Assembly: GCF_013423955.1 (NCBI RefSeq)
Contig: NZ_JACCKX010000001.1
Coordinates: 2,480,001-2,544,000, forward strand
DNA length: 64,000 bases
Direction: 5' to 3'
Source: Ottowia beijingensis
Lineage (GTDB): Bacteria > Pseudomonadota > Gammaproteobacteria > Burkholderiales > Burkholderiaceae_C
Each line of letters begins with the position of its first letter. Within the stretch, counting starts at the first letter, position 1. The translations under genes and the position numbers were made by a program. Below, piece by piece: positions 40,130 to 51,563 of the stretch. The notes beneath the pieces are model-generated. The model was not told where the DNA came from, ran no database searches, and was given only the letters and a program-made list of their open reading frames with translations.

Positions 40130-41620
40130 ATGACGTTGCTGGCTTCGCCCCAGGAGGCTGCACGCTGGTTGCGCGCGCGGGTGACCGGGCGCCTGCACAC
40201 CGACAGCCGGCAGGTGCGCGAAGGCGATGGCTTCATCGCCTGGCCCGGCGCCGCCACCGACGGCCGGCGCTTCGTGGCGGGCGCGCTGGCGCAGGGTGCC
40301 AGCGCCTGCCTGGTCGAGCAGCAGGGTGTCGAGGCCTTCGGTTTCGATGCGCCATCGGTGGCGGTCTATCCGCAGTTGAAGGCCGCCACCGCGCCGATCG
40401 CGGCGGCGTACTACGAGGCGCCGTCACAGGCCCTGAACGTGATCGCGGTGACCGGCACCAACGGCAAGACGTCGACGGCGTTCTGGCTGTCCTGCTTGCT
40501 CTCGAAAGTGAAGCTGCCGGCGCTGTCTCCGTGCGGCCTGGTGGGTACTTTGGGTGTGGGTCTGCCGGGCCAAATGGTGCCGACGGGCATGACCACGCCC
40601 GATCCGGTGCTGCTGCAGCAGCGCTTTCGCGAATTCGTCGACGGCGGCGTGCGCTCCTGCGCCATCGAGGCGTCGTCCATCGGTATCGTCGAGCGCCGGC
40701 TGGATGCCACGGCCATCCGAGTGGCCGTGTTCACCAACTTCACGCAGGACCACCTCGACTACCACGGCAACATGGACGCCTACTGGCAGGCCAAGGCCGC
40801 GCTGTTCGACTGGCCGCAGCTGCAGTCGGCCGTGATCCAACTGGACGACCCGCGCGCGCACCTGCTGCTGGCGCAGGCCGAGGCGCGTGGGCTCGATGTG
40901 TGGACGGTGTCGCGCCAGCGGCCCGCCCGGCTGGCGGCGGTCGATGTCACCTATGGTGCGGCCGGCATGGCGTGGGTGGTGCGCGAGGGCGATGCCTCGG
41001 TGCCCATCCGCACCAATCTGGTAGGCGAATACAACATCGACAACCTGATGTGCGTGCTGGGCGCGCTGCGCGCCCTGGGCGTGCCGCTGAACGACGCCGT
41101 GGCGGCCTGCACCGACCTGCCGGCGGTGCCGGGCCGCATGCAACGCATCGACGTGCCGGGTGCGCCGCTGGCGGTGGTCGACTATGCACACACTTCCGAT
41201 GCCCTCGAGAAGGCGCTGGGCGCCTTGCGGCCGCTGGTCAGCGAGCGCGGTGGCCGGCTGTGGTGCGTGTTCGGCTGTGGTGGCAACCGCGATGCGCGCA
41301 AGCGCCCGTTGATGGGCGCGGCCGCTGAAGGCGGTGCAGACCGCGTGGTGATCACCAGCGACAACCCGCGCGATGAAGCGCCGCAAGCCATCATCGACGC
41401 GGTGCTGGCGGGCCTTCGGCAACCCGCCCAGGCCCGCGTGGTGGTCGACCGCGCCGAAGCCATCGCGCGCGCGCTGCGCGACGCCGATCCGCGCGACGTG
41501 GTGCTGATCGCCGGCAAGGGGCACGAGGACTATCAGGAAGTGCGCGGCCAGCGCCTGCCGTTCTCCGACCAGACCCTGGCGCTGCAGGCGCTGCGCCAGC
41601 GCATGGAGGCCGCGGCATGA
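40130..41620 (+). CDS. murE: UDP-MurNAc-L-Ala-D-Glu:meso-DAP ligase MurE
   Basis: Adds meso-diaminopimelate to the peptidoglycan precursor. About 496 residues; ATP loop VTGTNGKTSTAFW (about 107-119), Mur central motif FTNFTQDHLDYHG, and DNPRDEAP (about 410-417), the signature choosing meso-DAP over lysine. Start is ATG 40130 or the adjacent GTG 40127 with GGGGAGA upstream. It overlaps murF by four bases. Confidence 0.97.
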   Translation: MTLLASPQEAARWLRARVTGRLHTDSRQVREGDGFIAWPGAATDGRRFVAGALAQGASACLVEQQGVEAFGFDAPSVAVYPQLKAATAPIAAAYYEAPSQALNVIAVTGTNGKTSTAFWLSCLLSKVKLPALSPCGLVGTLGVGLPGQMVPTGMTTPDPVLLQQRFREFVDGGVRSCAIEASSIGIVERRLDATAIRVAVFTNFTQDHLDYHGNMDAYWQAKAALFDWPQLQSAVIQLDDPRAHLLLAQAEARGLDVWTVSRQRPARLAAVDVTYGAAGMAWVVREGDASVPIRTNLVGEYNIDNLMCVLGALRALGVPLNDAVAACTDLPAVPGRMQRIDVPGAPLAVVDYAHTSDALEKALGALRPLVSERGGRLWCVFGCGGNRDARKRPLMGAAAEGGADRVVITSDNPRDEAPQAIIDAVLAGLRQPAQARVVVDRAEAIARALRDADPRDVVLIAGKGHEDYQEVRGQRLPFSDQTLALQALRQRMEAAA

Positions 41621-43035
41621 CGGCCATGAACCTGAGCCTGCGCGAAGTGGCCGAATCGCTGACCGGCGCGCGCCTGGTGGGCGACGGCGCCACCCTGTGT
41701 GCGCGCGTGCATTCGGACACGCGCAGCCTGCAGCCGGGCGCCCTGTTCGTGGCCCTCAAGGGCGAGCGCTTCGATGCCGCCAGCTTTCTGCCCGACGCGG
41801 CGGCCAAGGGCGCGGTGGCGGCCCTGTGCGACGCGAGCGCGGCAGCGCAGCTGACGGCCTCCGGCCTGCCTGGCGTGCTGGTGCCGGACGCGAAGATCGG
41901 GCTGGGTGAGTTGGCGCGCCAGTGGCGCCGCCGCTTCGCCGGGCCGCTGATCGCCGTCACCGGCAGCAACGGCAAGACCACGGTGACGCAGATGATCGCC
42001 TCCATCCTGCGGGTCTGGCGGGGCGATGCGGCCCTGGCCACCGAGGGCAACTTCAACAACGACATCGGCCTGCCGCTGACGCTGCTGCGTCTGCGGCCCA
42101 GCACCCAGGCGGCGGTGGTGGAGCTGGGCATGAACCACCCCGGCGAGATCGCCTACCTGGCCGGTATCGCCGAGCCCACGGTGGCGCTGGTCAACAACGC
42201 GCAGCGCGAGCACCAGGAGTTCATGACCAGCGTGGAAGCCGTGGCGCGCGAGAACGGCTCGGTGCTGGCGGCCTTGCCCGAAGGCGGCGTGGCGGTGTTT
42301 CCGGCCGGCGACGACTACAGCGCGCTGTGGCGGCAACTGGCCGCGGGGCGGCGCGTGGTGCAGTTCGGCGACCCGGCAGCGGGCGCCGAGGTCGCGGACC
42401 GGCGCGCGGACTGGCGGCAGGACCATTGGTCCGTGGCGGCCGATACGGCGGCGGGCCCGCTCGAGTTCGAACTGCATGTGGCCGGCCGGCACAACGTGCG
42501 CAACGCGCTCGCGGCCACCGCGTGCGCGCTGGCCGCAGGCGCGCCGCTGGCGGCGGTGGCGCAGGGCCTGACGGCCTTCCGGCCGGTCAAGGGGCGCTCG
42601 CGCACCTTCATGCTGCGCCACCGTGGCCGCGCCATCACGCTGGTGGACGACACCTACAACGCCAACCCCGACTCGGTGCGCGCCATCATCGACGTGCTGG
42701 CCGAGCTTGCCGGCCCGCGCCTGCTGGTGCTGGGCGACATGGGCGAGGTGGGCGAGCGCGGCCCGGCCTTCCACGCCGAAGTGGGCAGCTACGCGCGTGA
42801 GCGTGGCATCGAGCGCGTGCTGGCCCACGGGCCGCTGGCCATCCACAGCGCCATGGCCTTTGGCGGCGGTCGGCATTTCGACGACATCCAGGCCTTGACG
42901 GACGCCGTGCGCGCGCACCTGCCGCAGTGCGCGTCGATTGCCGTGAAGGGTTCGCGCTTCATGCGCATGGAGCGCGTGGTGCAGGCGTTGACGGCGTCGC
43001 CCGCCAGCGACGGGGAGGGCGCCGATGCTGCTTAG
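41617..43035 (+). CDS. murF: UDP-MurNAc-tripeptide:D-Ala-D-Ala ligase MurF
   Basis: A 472-residue ligase that adds D-Ala-D-Ala as the last cytosolic peptide step. ATP loop [12 protein letters not shown] (about 115-126), [14 protein letters not shown] (about 168-181) and [15 protein letters not shown] (about 345-359) identify it. Overlaps murE by four bases and mraY by eleven. Confidence 0.97.
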   Translation: MTAMNLSLREVAESLTGARLVGDGATLCARVHSDTRSLQPGALFVALKGERFDAASFLPDAAAKGAVAALCDASAAAQLTASGLPGVLVPDAKIGLGELARQWRRRFAGPLIAVTGSNGKTTVTQMIASILRVWRGDAALATEGNFNNDIGLPLTLLRLRPSTQAAVVELGMNHPGEIAYLAGIAEPTVALVNNAQREHQEFMTSVEAVARENGSVLAALPEGGVAVFPAGDDYSALWRQLAAGRRVVQFGDPAAGAEVADRRADWRQDHWSVAADTAAGPLEFELHVAGRHNVRNALAATACALAAGAPLAAVAQGLTAFRPVKGRSRTFMLRHRGRAITLVDDTYNANPDSVRAIIDVLAELAGPRLLVLGDMGEVGERGPAFHAEVGSYARERGIERVLAHGPLAIHSAMAFGGGRHFDDIQALTDAVRAHLPQCASIAVKGSRFMRMERVVQALTASPASDGEGADAA

Positions 43036-44203
43036 TCTGGCCGCCTGGCTGCAGACGCTGTCGCCGGAGCTCGGCTTCTTCCGCGTCTTCCAATACCTCA
43101 CGTTTCGCGCCGTGATGGCCGCCATGACCGCCCTGGTCATCGGCCTGTTTGCCGGGCCGTGGGTGATCCGCAAGCTGACCGAGCTGAAGATCGGCCAGCC
43201 GGTGCGCGGCTACGCCATGGAGACACATCTGTCCAAGAGCGGCACGCCGACCATGGGCGGCGTGCTGGTGCTGTTTGCCATTGCGCTGTCCACGCTGCTG
43301 TGGTTCGACTGGTCGAACCGCTTCGTCTGGATCGTGATGGTGGTCACCTTCGGCTTCGGCGCCATCGGCTGGGTCGACGACTGGCGCAAGGTGGTCAACA
43401 AGGACCCCGAGGGCATGCGCTCGCGCGAGAAGTATTTCTGGCAATCGGTGATCGGCCTGGTGGCCGCGCTGTACCTGGTGTTTGCCATCTCCGGCGCGTC
43501 CAATGCGCAGGTGTGGGCGCTGTTCGTCAACTGGGTGTCCTCGGGCTTCACCATCGACCTGCCCTCGGCCGCCGGCCTGCTGGTGCCCTTCTTCAAGGAG
43601 ATCACCTACCCGCTGGGCGTGGTCGGGTTCGTGATCCTGAGCTACCTGGTCATCGTCGGCGCCAGCAACGCCGTGAACCTGACCGACGGGCTGGACGGCC
43701 TGGCCATCATGCCCGTCATCATGGTCGGTTCGGCGCTGGGTATCTTTGCCTACGTCACCGGCAGTTCGGTGTATTCGAAGTACCTGCTGTTCCCGCACAT
43801 CCCGGGCACGGGCGAGCTGCTCATCTTCTGCGCCGCCATGGCCGGTGCCGGGCTGGCCTTCCTGTGGTTCAACGCGCACCCGGCGCAGGTGTTCATGGGC
43901 GACGTGGGCGCCCTGGCGCTGGGCGGCGCGCTGGGCACCATCGCGGTCATCGTGCGGCAGGAGATCGTGCTGGCCATCATGGGCGGCATCTTCGTCGTCG
44001 AGGCACTGTCGGTGATGCTGCAGGTCACCTGGTTCAAGTACACCAAGCGCCGCTACGGCGAAGGCCGGCGCCTGCTCAAGATGGCGCCGCTGCACCACCA
44101 CTTCGAGCGCAGCGGTTGGGCCGAGACGCAGGTCGTTGTGCGCTTCTGGATCATCACCATGCTGCTGTGCCTGATCGGCCTGGCATCCTTGAAACTGAGG
44201 TGA
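43025..44203 (+). CDS. mraY: Phospho-N-acetylmuramoyl-pentapeptide transferase MraY
   Basis: A 392-residue polytopic enzyme that makes lipid I from UDP-MurNAc-pentapeptide and undecaprenyl phosphate. About ten TM helices; DDWRKV (Mg-binding Asp pair), [16 protein letters not shown] and [20 protein letters not shown] are the active-site motifs, and MAPLHHHFE is the conserved His cluster. Confidence 0.98.
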   Translation: MLLSLAAWLQTLSPELGFFRVFQYLTFRAVMAAMTALVIGLFAGPWVIRKLTELKIGQPVRGYAMETHLSKSGTPTMGGVLVLFAIALSTLLWFDWSNRFVWIVMVVTFGFGAIGWVDDWRKVVNKDPEGMRSREKYFWQSVIGLVAALYLVFAISGASNAQVWALFVNWVSSGFTIDLPSAAGLLVPFFKEITYPLGVVGFVILSYLVIVGASNAVNLTDGLDGLAIMPVIMVGSALGIFAYVTGSSVYSKYLLFPHIPGTGELLIFCAAMAGAGLAFLWFNAHPAQVFMGDVGALALGGALGTIAVIVRQEIVLAIMGGIFVVEALSVMLQVTWFKYTKRRYGEGRRLLKMAPLHHHFERSGWAETQVVVRFWIITMLLCLIGLASLKLR

Positions 44204-44207
44204 GGCC

Positions 44208-45734
44208 ATGACGATGCTGCAAGACCGTCATGTGCTGATCCTGGGGCTGGGCCTGTCGGGCCTGGCCATGGCCCGCTGGTGCGCCGCGCAAGGCGCCAGC
44301 GTGACCGTGGCCGACACGCGCGACGCGCCGCCGCAGCTGGAGGCGCTGCGTGCGCAGGTGCCCGCGGCCCGCTTCGTGGCCGGGCCGATGGACGCCGCGC
44401 TGGTCGACGATGCCAGCCTGCGCGCGGTGTACCGCAGCCCGGGCCTGGCGCCCGCCGCGATTTCCAGTGTCGTCAACGCCGCCCGCGAGCGCGGCCTGCC
44501 GGTCAGTGGTGAACTGGGCCTGTTCGCCCAGGCCCTGGCCGACCTGAAGGCGCAGCGCGGCTATGCACCCGCCGTGCTGGCCATCACCGGCACCAACGGC
44601 AAGACCACGGTGACGGCGCTGACCGGGCAACTGGTCGAGCGCGCCGGCCTGTCGGTGGTCGTGGCCGGCAACATCGGCCCGACGCTGCTGGAAACCCTGC
44701 AGGCCCACCTGGCGGACGACAGCCTGCCGCAGGCCTGGGTGCTGGAGCTGTCCAGCTTCCAGCTCGACGGCAGCGACGACTTCGAGCCCACGGCCGCCAC
44801 CGTGCTCAACGTCACGCAGGACCATCTGGACTGGCATGGCGACATGGCGGCCTACGCGGCGGCCAAGGCGCGCATCTTTGGCGAGCGCGCGGTGATGGTG
44901 CTGAACCGCAACGACGACGCCGTGATGGCCATGCGCCCCGCCGCACCGGCCAAGCTGCCGAAGGGCGCGCCCAGGCCCGTGCCGCGCAGCGTGGTGAGCT
45001 TCGGCGCCGACATGCCCGCCGAGCCGGGCGACTTCGGCATCGAGGTGGTGGGCGGCATGGCCTGGCTGGTGCGTGCGCAGGAGGCCGACGAAACCCTGCG
45101 CCGCCGCAAGGATGTGGAGGTCGAACTGCACATCCAGCGCCTGATGCCCGCCGACGCGCTGCGCATCCGCGGTCGCCACAACGCCGTCAACGCGCTGGCC
45201 GCGCTGGCGCTGGCCACCAGCGCGGGCTGCCAGCTCGGCCCGATGCTGTACGGCCTGCGCGAATACCGCGGCGAGCCGCACCGCGTCGAATCCATCGGCC
45301 TGCTGGGCGGCATCGAGTACTTCGACGACAGCAAGGGCACCAACGTGGGCGCCACCGTGGCCGCGCTGGAGGGCCTGGGCGCCGAGCGCAAGCTGGTGGT
45401 GATCCTGGGCGGCGACGGCAAGGGGCAGGACTTCACGCCGCTGGCGGCGCCCGTGTCGCGCTTCGTGCGGGCGGTGGTGCTGATCGGCCGCGATGCGCCG
45501 CAGGTGCGCGCCGCGCTGGCCGATGCCGGCGTGCCGCTGCTGGACGCCACCGGCATGGCCGATGCGGTGGCCCAGGCGCGCGCGCGGGCACACCCCGGCG
45601 ATGCCGTGCTGCTGTCGCCCGCCTGCGCCAGCCTGGACATGTTCAAGGACTACGCCGAGCGCGCGGAGGTGTTCCGCGCCGCCGTGCGCGACCTGGCGCT
45701 GGCCGAGGGAACCGAGATGGAGGTGCTGTCATGA
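44208..45734 (+). CDS. murD: UDP-MurNAc-L-alanine--D-glutamate ligase MurD
   Basis: A 508-residue ligase adding D-Glu. Rossmann start [20 protein letters not shown] loop [15 protein letters not shown] (about 126-140), the carbamylated-Lys region [13 protein letters not shown] and the closing [20 protein letters not shown]. Longer than E. coli MurD (438), with extra loops around residues 245-300. Confidence 0.97.
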   Translation: MTMLQDRHVLILGLGLSGLAMARWCAAQGASVTVADTRDAPPQLEALRAQVPAARFVAGPMDAALVDDASLRAVYRSPGLAPAAISSVVNAARERGLPVSGELGLFAQALADLKAQRGYAPAVLAITGTNGKTTVTALTGQLVERAGLSVVVAGNIGPTLLETLQAHLADDSLPQAWVLELSSFQLDGSDDFEPTAATVLNVTQDHLDWHGDMAAYAAAKARIFGERAVMVLNRNDDAVMAMRPAAPAKLPKGAPRPVPRSVVSFGADMPAEPGDFGIEVVGGMAWLVRAQEADETLRRRKDVEVELHIQRLMPADALRIRGRHNAVNALAALALATSAGCQLGPMLYGLREYRGEPHRVESIGLLGGIEYFDDSKGTNVGATVAALEGLGAERKLVVILGGDGKGQDFTPLAAPVSRFVRAVVLIGRDAPQVRAALADAGVPLLDATGMADAVAQARARAHPGDAVLLSPACASLDMFKDYAERAEVFRAAVRDLALAEGTEMEVLS

Positions 45735-47001
45735 CAGCCGCCGCAGAAACACTGACGCCGCCCGCAGGCAAGAAGCCGCGCAAGCCGCGCAGCCGCCAGC
45801 GCGTGGACGACCTGCCGGTGCGCATCGGTGGCATGGAATACGCGCGCACGGCCAGCACGCCGTCGCGCCTGCTGGGGTTCGACCAGGCGCTGATCTGGGT
45901 CTGCGTAGCCCTGCTGGCCTGGGGCCTGGTGATGGTGTATTCGGCCAGCATCGCGCTGCCCGACAACCCGCGCTTCGAGCGCTATTCGCCCAACCACTTC
46001 GCCATGCGCCACGCGTTCTGGATCCTGCTGTCCTTCGTGGCGGCGCTGATCACCTTCCAGGTGCGCATGGACTGGTGGGAGAAGATGGCGCCGTGGCTGT
46101 TCGTGGTGTCGCTGGCTTTGCTGATCGCGGTGCTGATCCCGCACATCGGCAACATGGTCAACGGCGCGCGCCGCTGGATCTCGCTCGGTCCCATCAGCTT
46201 CCAGCCGTCCGAGCTGGCGAAGATCGCCGTGCTGCTGTACGCCGCCGACTACATGGTGCGCAAGATGGACGTGAAGGAGCGCTTCTTCCGCGCCGTTCTG
46301 CCCATGGGCGTGGCGGTGGGCGTGGTGGGCCTGCTGCTGCTGGCGCAGCCCGACATGGGCGCCTTCATGGTGATCGCGGTCATCGCCATGGGCATCCTGT
46401 TCCTGGGTGGCGTGAACGCGCGCATGTTCTTCCTCATCGCCTTCGTGCTGGTGGGCATCTTCGCCGCCATGATCTGGGCCTCGCCCTGGCGGCGCGAGCG
46501 CATCTTTGCCTACCTCGACCCGTGGAGCGAGGAGCACGCGCTGGGCAAGGGCTACCAGCTGTCGCACGCGCTGATCGCCATCGGCCGGGGCGAGGTGTTC
46601 GGCGTTGGCCTGGGCGGCAGCGTGGAGAAGCTGCACTGGCTGCCCGAGGCGCACACCGACTTTCTCACCGCCATCATCGGCGAGGAGTTCGGCCTGGTCG
46701 GGCTGGTGTGCGTGATCTTCCTGTTCATGTGGCTCACGCGCCGCATCATGGTCATCGGCCGCCAGGCCATCGCGCTGGACCGCGTGTTCAGCGGCCTGGT
46801 GGCGCAGGGCATCGGCCTGTGGCTGGGCTTCCAGGCCTTCATCAACATCGGCGTGAACCTGGGCGCGCTGCCCACCAAGGGCTGACGCTGCCCTTCATGA
46901 GCTACGGCGGCTCGGCCATTTTGGCCAACATGGTGGCCATTGCCATCGTGCTGCGGGTCGATGTTGAAAACCGTCGCCTCATGCACGGAGGCCGGGCATG
47001 A
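45731..47001 (+). CDS. ftsW: Septal peptidoglycan glycosyltransferase FtsW (frameshifted)
   Basis: SEDS-family polymerase that works with FtsI. About 423 residues: a basic N-terminal tail ([14 protein letters not shown]), ten TM helices starting at about 55, and the conserved [15 protein letters not shown]. Near 46880 one C is lost, so the frame stops at TGA right after NLGALPTKG; restoring it yields [20 protein letters not shown], the invariant SEDS motif, and an end at 47001. The true stop lies in a 17-bp hairpin (46968-47012). Confidence 0.95.
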
Positions 47002-47012
47002 GGCGACGGTTT
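46968..47012. promoter_or_regulatory. 17-bp perfect hairpin spanning the ftsW stop codon
   Basis: AAACCGTCGCCTCATGC (46968-46984) is the exact reverse complement of GCATGAGGCGACGGTTT (46996-47012), with an 11-base loop. The left arm encodes the last FtsW residues and the right arm includes the stop. No T run follows, so it is not a classical terminator; it could stabilise the upstream mRNA or slow ribosomes. Confidence 0.85.
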
Positions 47013-47089
47013 CGCCAAAACCGGCCGTGCGCGCAGCGCAGCATGCCGCCGTGCGGCATGGCTCATGCACGGAGGCCGGGCATGAGGCG
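46978..47089 (+). repeat. 28-bp direct repeat pair downstream of ftsW
   Basis: Positions 46978-47005 and 47062-47089 are identical (CTCATGCACGGAGGCCGGGC and on to ATGAGGCG), 84 bases apart. The first is the end of ftsW, so its coding tail appears copied. Between them lies GCATGCCGCCGTGCGGCATG, another palindrome. Confidence 0.9.
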
Positions 47090-47094
47090 CTTCA

Positions 47095-47200
47095 GTGCAG
47101 CAAATCAGGCGATAGCCATTTGGCGCCATTCTTCGATTCAAAAAGAAGCTGCTGGCGCCCGTAAATCGAGAGCTAGAGGCGTTTTTGTTGAATCAAAAAT
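47095..47200. repeat. Dispersed repeat related to the GATAGCTG family
   Basis: CAGGCGATAGCCATTTGGCGC and GAAGCTGCTGGCGCC match the 15790-15880 copy. Together with the hairpin and direct repeats it makes up the 250-base ftsW-murG gap, the longest between wall genes of this operon. Confidence 0.75.
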
Positions 47201-47250
47201 TCAGCAAGTCCCCCTGTTGAGGCGCTGCCCCTGACGACCGGAGGCCGCGC

Positions 47251-48323
47251 ATGAGCGCCAAGTGCGCGCTCGTGATGGCCGGCGGCACCGGCGGCCACAT
47301 CTTTCCGGGCCTGGCCGTGGCCGAGGCGCTGCGCGCGCGCGGCTGGCGCGTGCACTGGCTGGGCGCCCCCGCCAGCATGGAGGCACAACTGGTGCCGCCG
47401 CGCGGCTTCGACTTCGAGGCGGTGGAATTCGGCGGCGTGCGCGGCAAGGGCGTGTCGACCCTGGTGCTGCTGCCGCTGCGCCTGCTGAAAGCCTTCGGGC
47501 AAAGCATCGGCGTGATCCGCCGCGTGAAGCCCGACGTGCTGGTGGGCCTGGGCGGCTACATCACCTTTCCCGGTGGCCTGATGGGCGTGGCCCTGAACAA
47601 GCCGCTGGTGCTGCACGAGCAGAACTCGGTCGCCGGCATGGCCAACAAGGTGCTGGCCGGCGTGGCCGATCGCGTGTTCACCGCCTTCCCCGGCGTCTTA
47701 CCGAAGGCGCGCAAGGTGCAGTGGGTGGGCAACCCGCTGCGCGCCGCGTTCAAGCAAGTCCCCGCGCCGGCCGAGCGTTTTGCCGGCCGCAGTGGCCCAC
47801 TGAAGGTGCTGGTGGTGGGCGGCAGCCTGGGCGCGCAGGCGCTGAACGAGGTGGTGCCCAAGGCACTGGCGCTGATGCCGCCCGCGCAGCGCCCCATCGT
47901 GCTGCACCAGAGCGGCGCCAAGCAGATCGACGCGCTGCGCGCCAACTACCAGGCCGCCGGCGTGCAGGCCGAGTGCGTGCCCTTCATCGACGACATGGCG
48001 CGCGCCTATGCCGACGCCGATCTGGTGATCTGCCGCGCCGGCGCCACCACCGTGACCGAGATCGCCGCCATCGGCGCCGCCGCGCTGTTCGTGCCGTTTC
48101 CGCACGCGGTGGACGACCACCAGACCACCAACGCGAAGTTCCTGGTCGACCAGGGTGCGGGCTGGCTGATCCAGCAGCGCGATCTGACGCCGCAAGGCCT
48201 GGCTGATCTGCTTCAGAAAAAGAGCGTTCCGCGCTGGTGCAGGCGGCGCAGAAGGCCAAAACGATGCAGAAAACAAACGCCGTGGAGGACGTGGTCGCCG
48301 CCTGTGAGGAGCTAACGGCATGA
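47251..48323 (+). CDS. murG: UDP-GlcNAc transferase MurG (frameshifted)
   Basis: Peripheral membrane glycosyltransferase making lipid II. About 357 residues: [20 protein letters not shown] (about 9-28), [14 protein letters not shown] and the UDP-binding [15 protein letters not shown] are diagnostic. One A missing from the A run at 48217-48221 shifts the last 35 codons; restored, the end reads [14 protein letters not shown]...CEELTA, with the stop overlapping the murC ATG. Confidence 0.95.
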
Positions 48324-49737
48324 AGCACGCCATCCGCCACATCCACTTCGTCGGCATCGGCGGCGCCGGCATGAGCGGCATCGCCGAGGTGCTGCACAAC
48401 CTGGGCTACACGGTGTCCGGCTCCGACCTTGCTGATGGCGCCACGCTGCGGCGCCTGGCCGGCATGGGCATCCGCACCTTCATCGGCCACGCCGCCGCCA
48501 ATGTGGAGGGCGCGGACGCGGTGGTCACCTCCACCGCCGTCAAGCCTGACAACCCCGAGGTGCTGATCGCGCGCGAGCGGCGCATTCCCGTGGTGCCGCG
48601 CGCCATGATGCTGGCCGAGCTGATGCGCCTGAAGCAGGGCATCGCCATTGCAGGCACGCACGGCAAGACGACGACCACCAGCCTGGTGGCCAGCGTGCTG
48701 GCCGAGGGCGGGCTGGACCCGACCTTCGTCATCGGCGGGCGCCTGAACAGTGCCGGCGCCAACGCGCGGCTGGGCTCGGGCGACTACATCGTGGTCGAGG
48801 CCGATGAATCCGACGCCTCCTTCCTCAACCTGCTGCCCGTGATGGCCGTCGTCACCAACATCGACGCCGACCACATGGAGACCTACGGCCACGACTTCGG
48901 CAAGCTGAAGCAGGCCTTCGTCGACTTCCTGCACAAGATGCCGTTCTACGGCACCGCCATCCTGTGCCTCGAAAGCCCGGCGGTGCGCGAGATCGCCGGC
49001 AACCTGGCCTGCCCGGTCATCACCTACGGCTTTGCCGAGGATGCGCAGGTGCGCGCCGTCGACGTGCGCGCGGCGCACGGCCAGATGCACTTCACCGTGC
49101 AGCGCCGCAATGGCGTGCAGCTGCCCGATCTGCCGGTGGTGCTGAACCTGGCGGGCGAGCACAACGTGCTGAACGCGCTGTCGGCCATCGCCGTGGCGAC
49201 CGAGCTGAGCATCGACGACGCGGCGCTGCAGAAGGCGCTGGCCGAGTTCAAGGGCGTGGGCCGGCGCTTCCAGCGCTATGGCGATCTGCCGGCCAGGGGC
49301 GGCGGCAGCTTCACCGTGATCGACGACTACGGCCACCACCCGGTCGAGATGGCGGCCACGCTGGCGGCGGCGCGCGGCGCGTTTCCGGGGCGGCGGCTGG
49401 TGCTGGCCTTCCAGCCGCACCGCTACACCCGCACGCGCGACTGCTTCGAGGATTTCGTCAAGGTCATCGGCAGTGCCGACCACGTGGTGCTGACCGAGGT
49501 CTATGCCGCCGGCGAGGAGCCCATCGTCGCCGCCGACGGCCGTTCGCTGGCGCGCGCGCTGCGCGTGGCGGGCCGCGTGGAGCCGGTGTTCGTGGGCGAC
49601 GTGGCCGATCTGCCGGCGCTGATCGCCGCACAGGCGCAGGCCGGCGACGTGGTGATGTGCATGGGTGCGGGCTCGATTGGTGGTATTCCCGCAAAAGTCG
49701 TTGAAATGCTACAAAAACTGAGCATAATCCGGGCTGA
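48320..49737 (+). CDS. murC: UDP-N-acetylmuramate--L-alanine ligase MurC (3' end frameshifted)
   Basis: First Mur ligase, adding L-Ala. [20 protein letters not shown] at the start, ATP loop [13 protein letters not shown] (about 112-124), [15 protein letters not shown] and [11 protein letters not shown] are clear. As written the frame does not stop but runs on into ddlB, giving one 801-codon frame. One extra A in the run at about 49712-49716 would end MurC at TGA 49735-49737, giving about 472 residues, a normal length. I prefer two genes over a true fusion because the ddlB start and its first strand lie in another frame. Confidence 0.93.
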
Positions 49738-49748
49738 ACAAGACGACC

Positions 49749-50725
49749 ATGGTGCAACAAGACGTTCAATTCGGAAAAGTGGCGGTGCTGATGGGGGCCA
49801 GTCGGCCGAGCGCGAGGTGTCGCTGATGTCCGGCCAGGGTGTGCTGGCCGCACTGCGCGCCCGCGGCGTCGACGCGCATGCCTTCGACCCGGCCGCCCAG
49901 CCGATGGACGAATTGAAGAAGCAGGGCTTCACCCGCTGCTTCATCGCGCTGCACGGCCGCTACGGCGAAGACGGCACGGTGCAGGGCGCGCTGGAGCTGC
50001 TGGGCATTCCGTACACCGGCGCCGGCGTCATGGCCTCCAGCATGGCCATCGACAAGGTGATGACCAAGCGCGTGTGGCTGGCCGAAGGCCTGCCGACGCC
50101 GCGCTACGTGCTGCTGCACCGCAGCGAATACACACCCGAGCGCGTGCGCGCCATTCCCGCCGCGCTGGGCCTGCCGCTGATCGTCAAGCCGGTGCGCGAA
50201 GGCTCGTCGCTGGGCGTGACCAAGGTCACCAGCGCCGACCAGATGGAACAGGCCCTGGCCGACGCCGCGGCGCTGGACGCCGACATCCTGTGCGAGGAGT
50301 TCATCGCCGGCGACGAGGTGACCTGCCCGGTCCTGGGCACCGGCGGCGACGCCCGCGCGCTGCCGGTGATCCACATCGTCGCGCCCGAAGGCCAGTACGA
50401 CTACCAGAACAAGTACTTCACCGACGTCACCGAATACCGCGTGCCGTGCGACCTGCCGGCCGGTGAGGAAGCGGCGATCCAGCAACTGGTGCTCAAGGCC
50501 TACCGCGTGCTCGGCTGCCGCGGCTGGGGCCGCATCGACGTCATGATCGACGCCGCCACGCGCCAGCCCTACCTGCTGGAGATCAACACCTCGCCCGGCA
50601 TGACCAGCCACTCGCTGGTGCCCATGGCGGCCCAGGCGGCGGGCACCGATTACGAAACGCTGTGCCTGCAGCTGCTGGCCAGCGCCTCGCTGGATTACCC
50701 GCCCACCACGGAGGCGCGCGCATGA
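49749..50725 (+). CDS. ddlB: D-alanine--D-alanine ligase DdlB (frameshifted)
   Basis: ATP-grasp ligase making D-Ala-D-Ala for MurF. ATG 49749 gives [16 protein letters not shown]; one G lost from the G run at 49793-49797 breaks [20 protein letters not shown]. The rest is whole: [35 protein letters not shown], and the Mg/ATP end [20 protein letters not shown]. About 325 residues. Overlaps ftsQ by four bases. Confidence 0.95.
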
Positions 50726-51528
50726 CGAACAGCCTGCCGGTGCCGGTCGATGTGCGCCTGATGAACGTGACGACTTCGCTGCTCGTCACGGGCCTGGTGC
50801 TGGCCTGCCTGGCGGCCGGGCTGTGGTGGGCGCTGCGCAACCCGGCCTTCGCCATCCGCCAGATCGTGGTGGCGGGCGACACCACGCACAACAGCGCCAC
50901 CAGCCTGCGCGCGGCCGTGGCGCCGCGCCTGTCGGGCAACTTCTTCACGCTGGATCTGGCCAGTGCGCAGGCCGCCTTCCAGGCCGCGCCCTGGGTGCGC
51001 AGGGCGGTGGTGCAGCGCGAGTTTCCGGGGCGGCTGAACGTGATCCTGCAGGAGCACCGGGCCGTGGCGCACTGGGGTGAGGGCGACGATACGCCGCTGG
51101 TCAACAGCTTCGGCGAGGTGTTCGAGGCCGCTGGCGGCAACGACCTGAGCGACGACGAACTGCCCGTGCTGGCCGGGCCCGAGGGGCAGGCCGCACAGGT
51201 GCTGGCCATGCACCGCCTGCTGAACCCGCTGGTGGCGCCGCTGGATGCCCAGATCGCGCAGTTGGCGCTGCAGTCGCGCGGCAACTGGCAGGCCGAACTG
51301 GACAACGGGGCCGTGATCGAGCTGGGCCATGGCGAGCCGCCCGCGCTGGCGGCGCGCCTGAAGCAGTTCGTGGGCACGGTCAAGGAAGTGGCGGCGCGCC
51401 ATCAGCGCCCGGTGGAGGCCGTCGAGGCGGCGGATTTGCGGCATCCGGGCGGTTATGCGCTGCGGCTGCGCGGTGTCACCACCGTGCGCCCCGACACGCC
51501 GCCCGGCAAGCCCGCGGCCACGCGCTGA
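50722..51528 (+). CDS. ftsQ: Cell division protein FtsQ
   Basis: A 268-residue bitopic divisome protein: short cytosolic tail, TM helix (about 16-36, [20 protein letters not shown]), POTRA domain ([20 protein letters not shown], about 43-62) and a beta domain with [20 protein letters not shown]. It recruits FtsL and FtsB. Confidence 0.96.
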   Translation: MTNSLPVPVDVRLMNVTTSLLVTGLVLACLAAGLWWALRNPAFAIRQIVVAGDTTHNSATSLRAAVAPRLSGNFFTLDLASAQAAFQAAPWVRRAVVQREFPGRLNVILQEHRAVAHWGEGDDTPLVNSFGEVFEAAGGNDLSDDELPVLAGPEGQAAQVLAMHRLLNPLVAPLDAQIAQLALQSRGNWQAELDNGAVIELGHGEPPALAARLKQFVGTVKEVAARHQRPVEAVEAADLRHPGGYALRLRGVTTVRPDTPPGKPAATR

Positions 51529-51563
51529 GACACAAGAAGAAAGCAAGAACGACTGGTAACTTC

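Noticed and set aside
48320-50725. Genuine MurC-Ddl fusion protein
   Set aside because: The conserved Ddl N-terminus is out of frame, and the window has many similar single-base losses.
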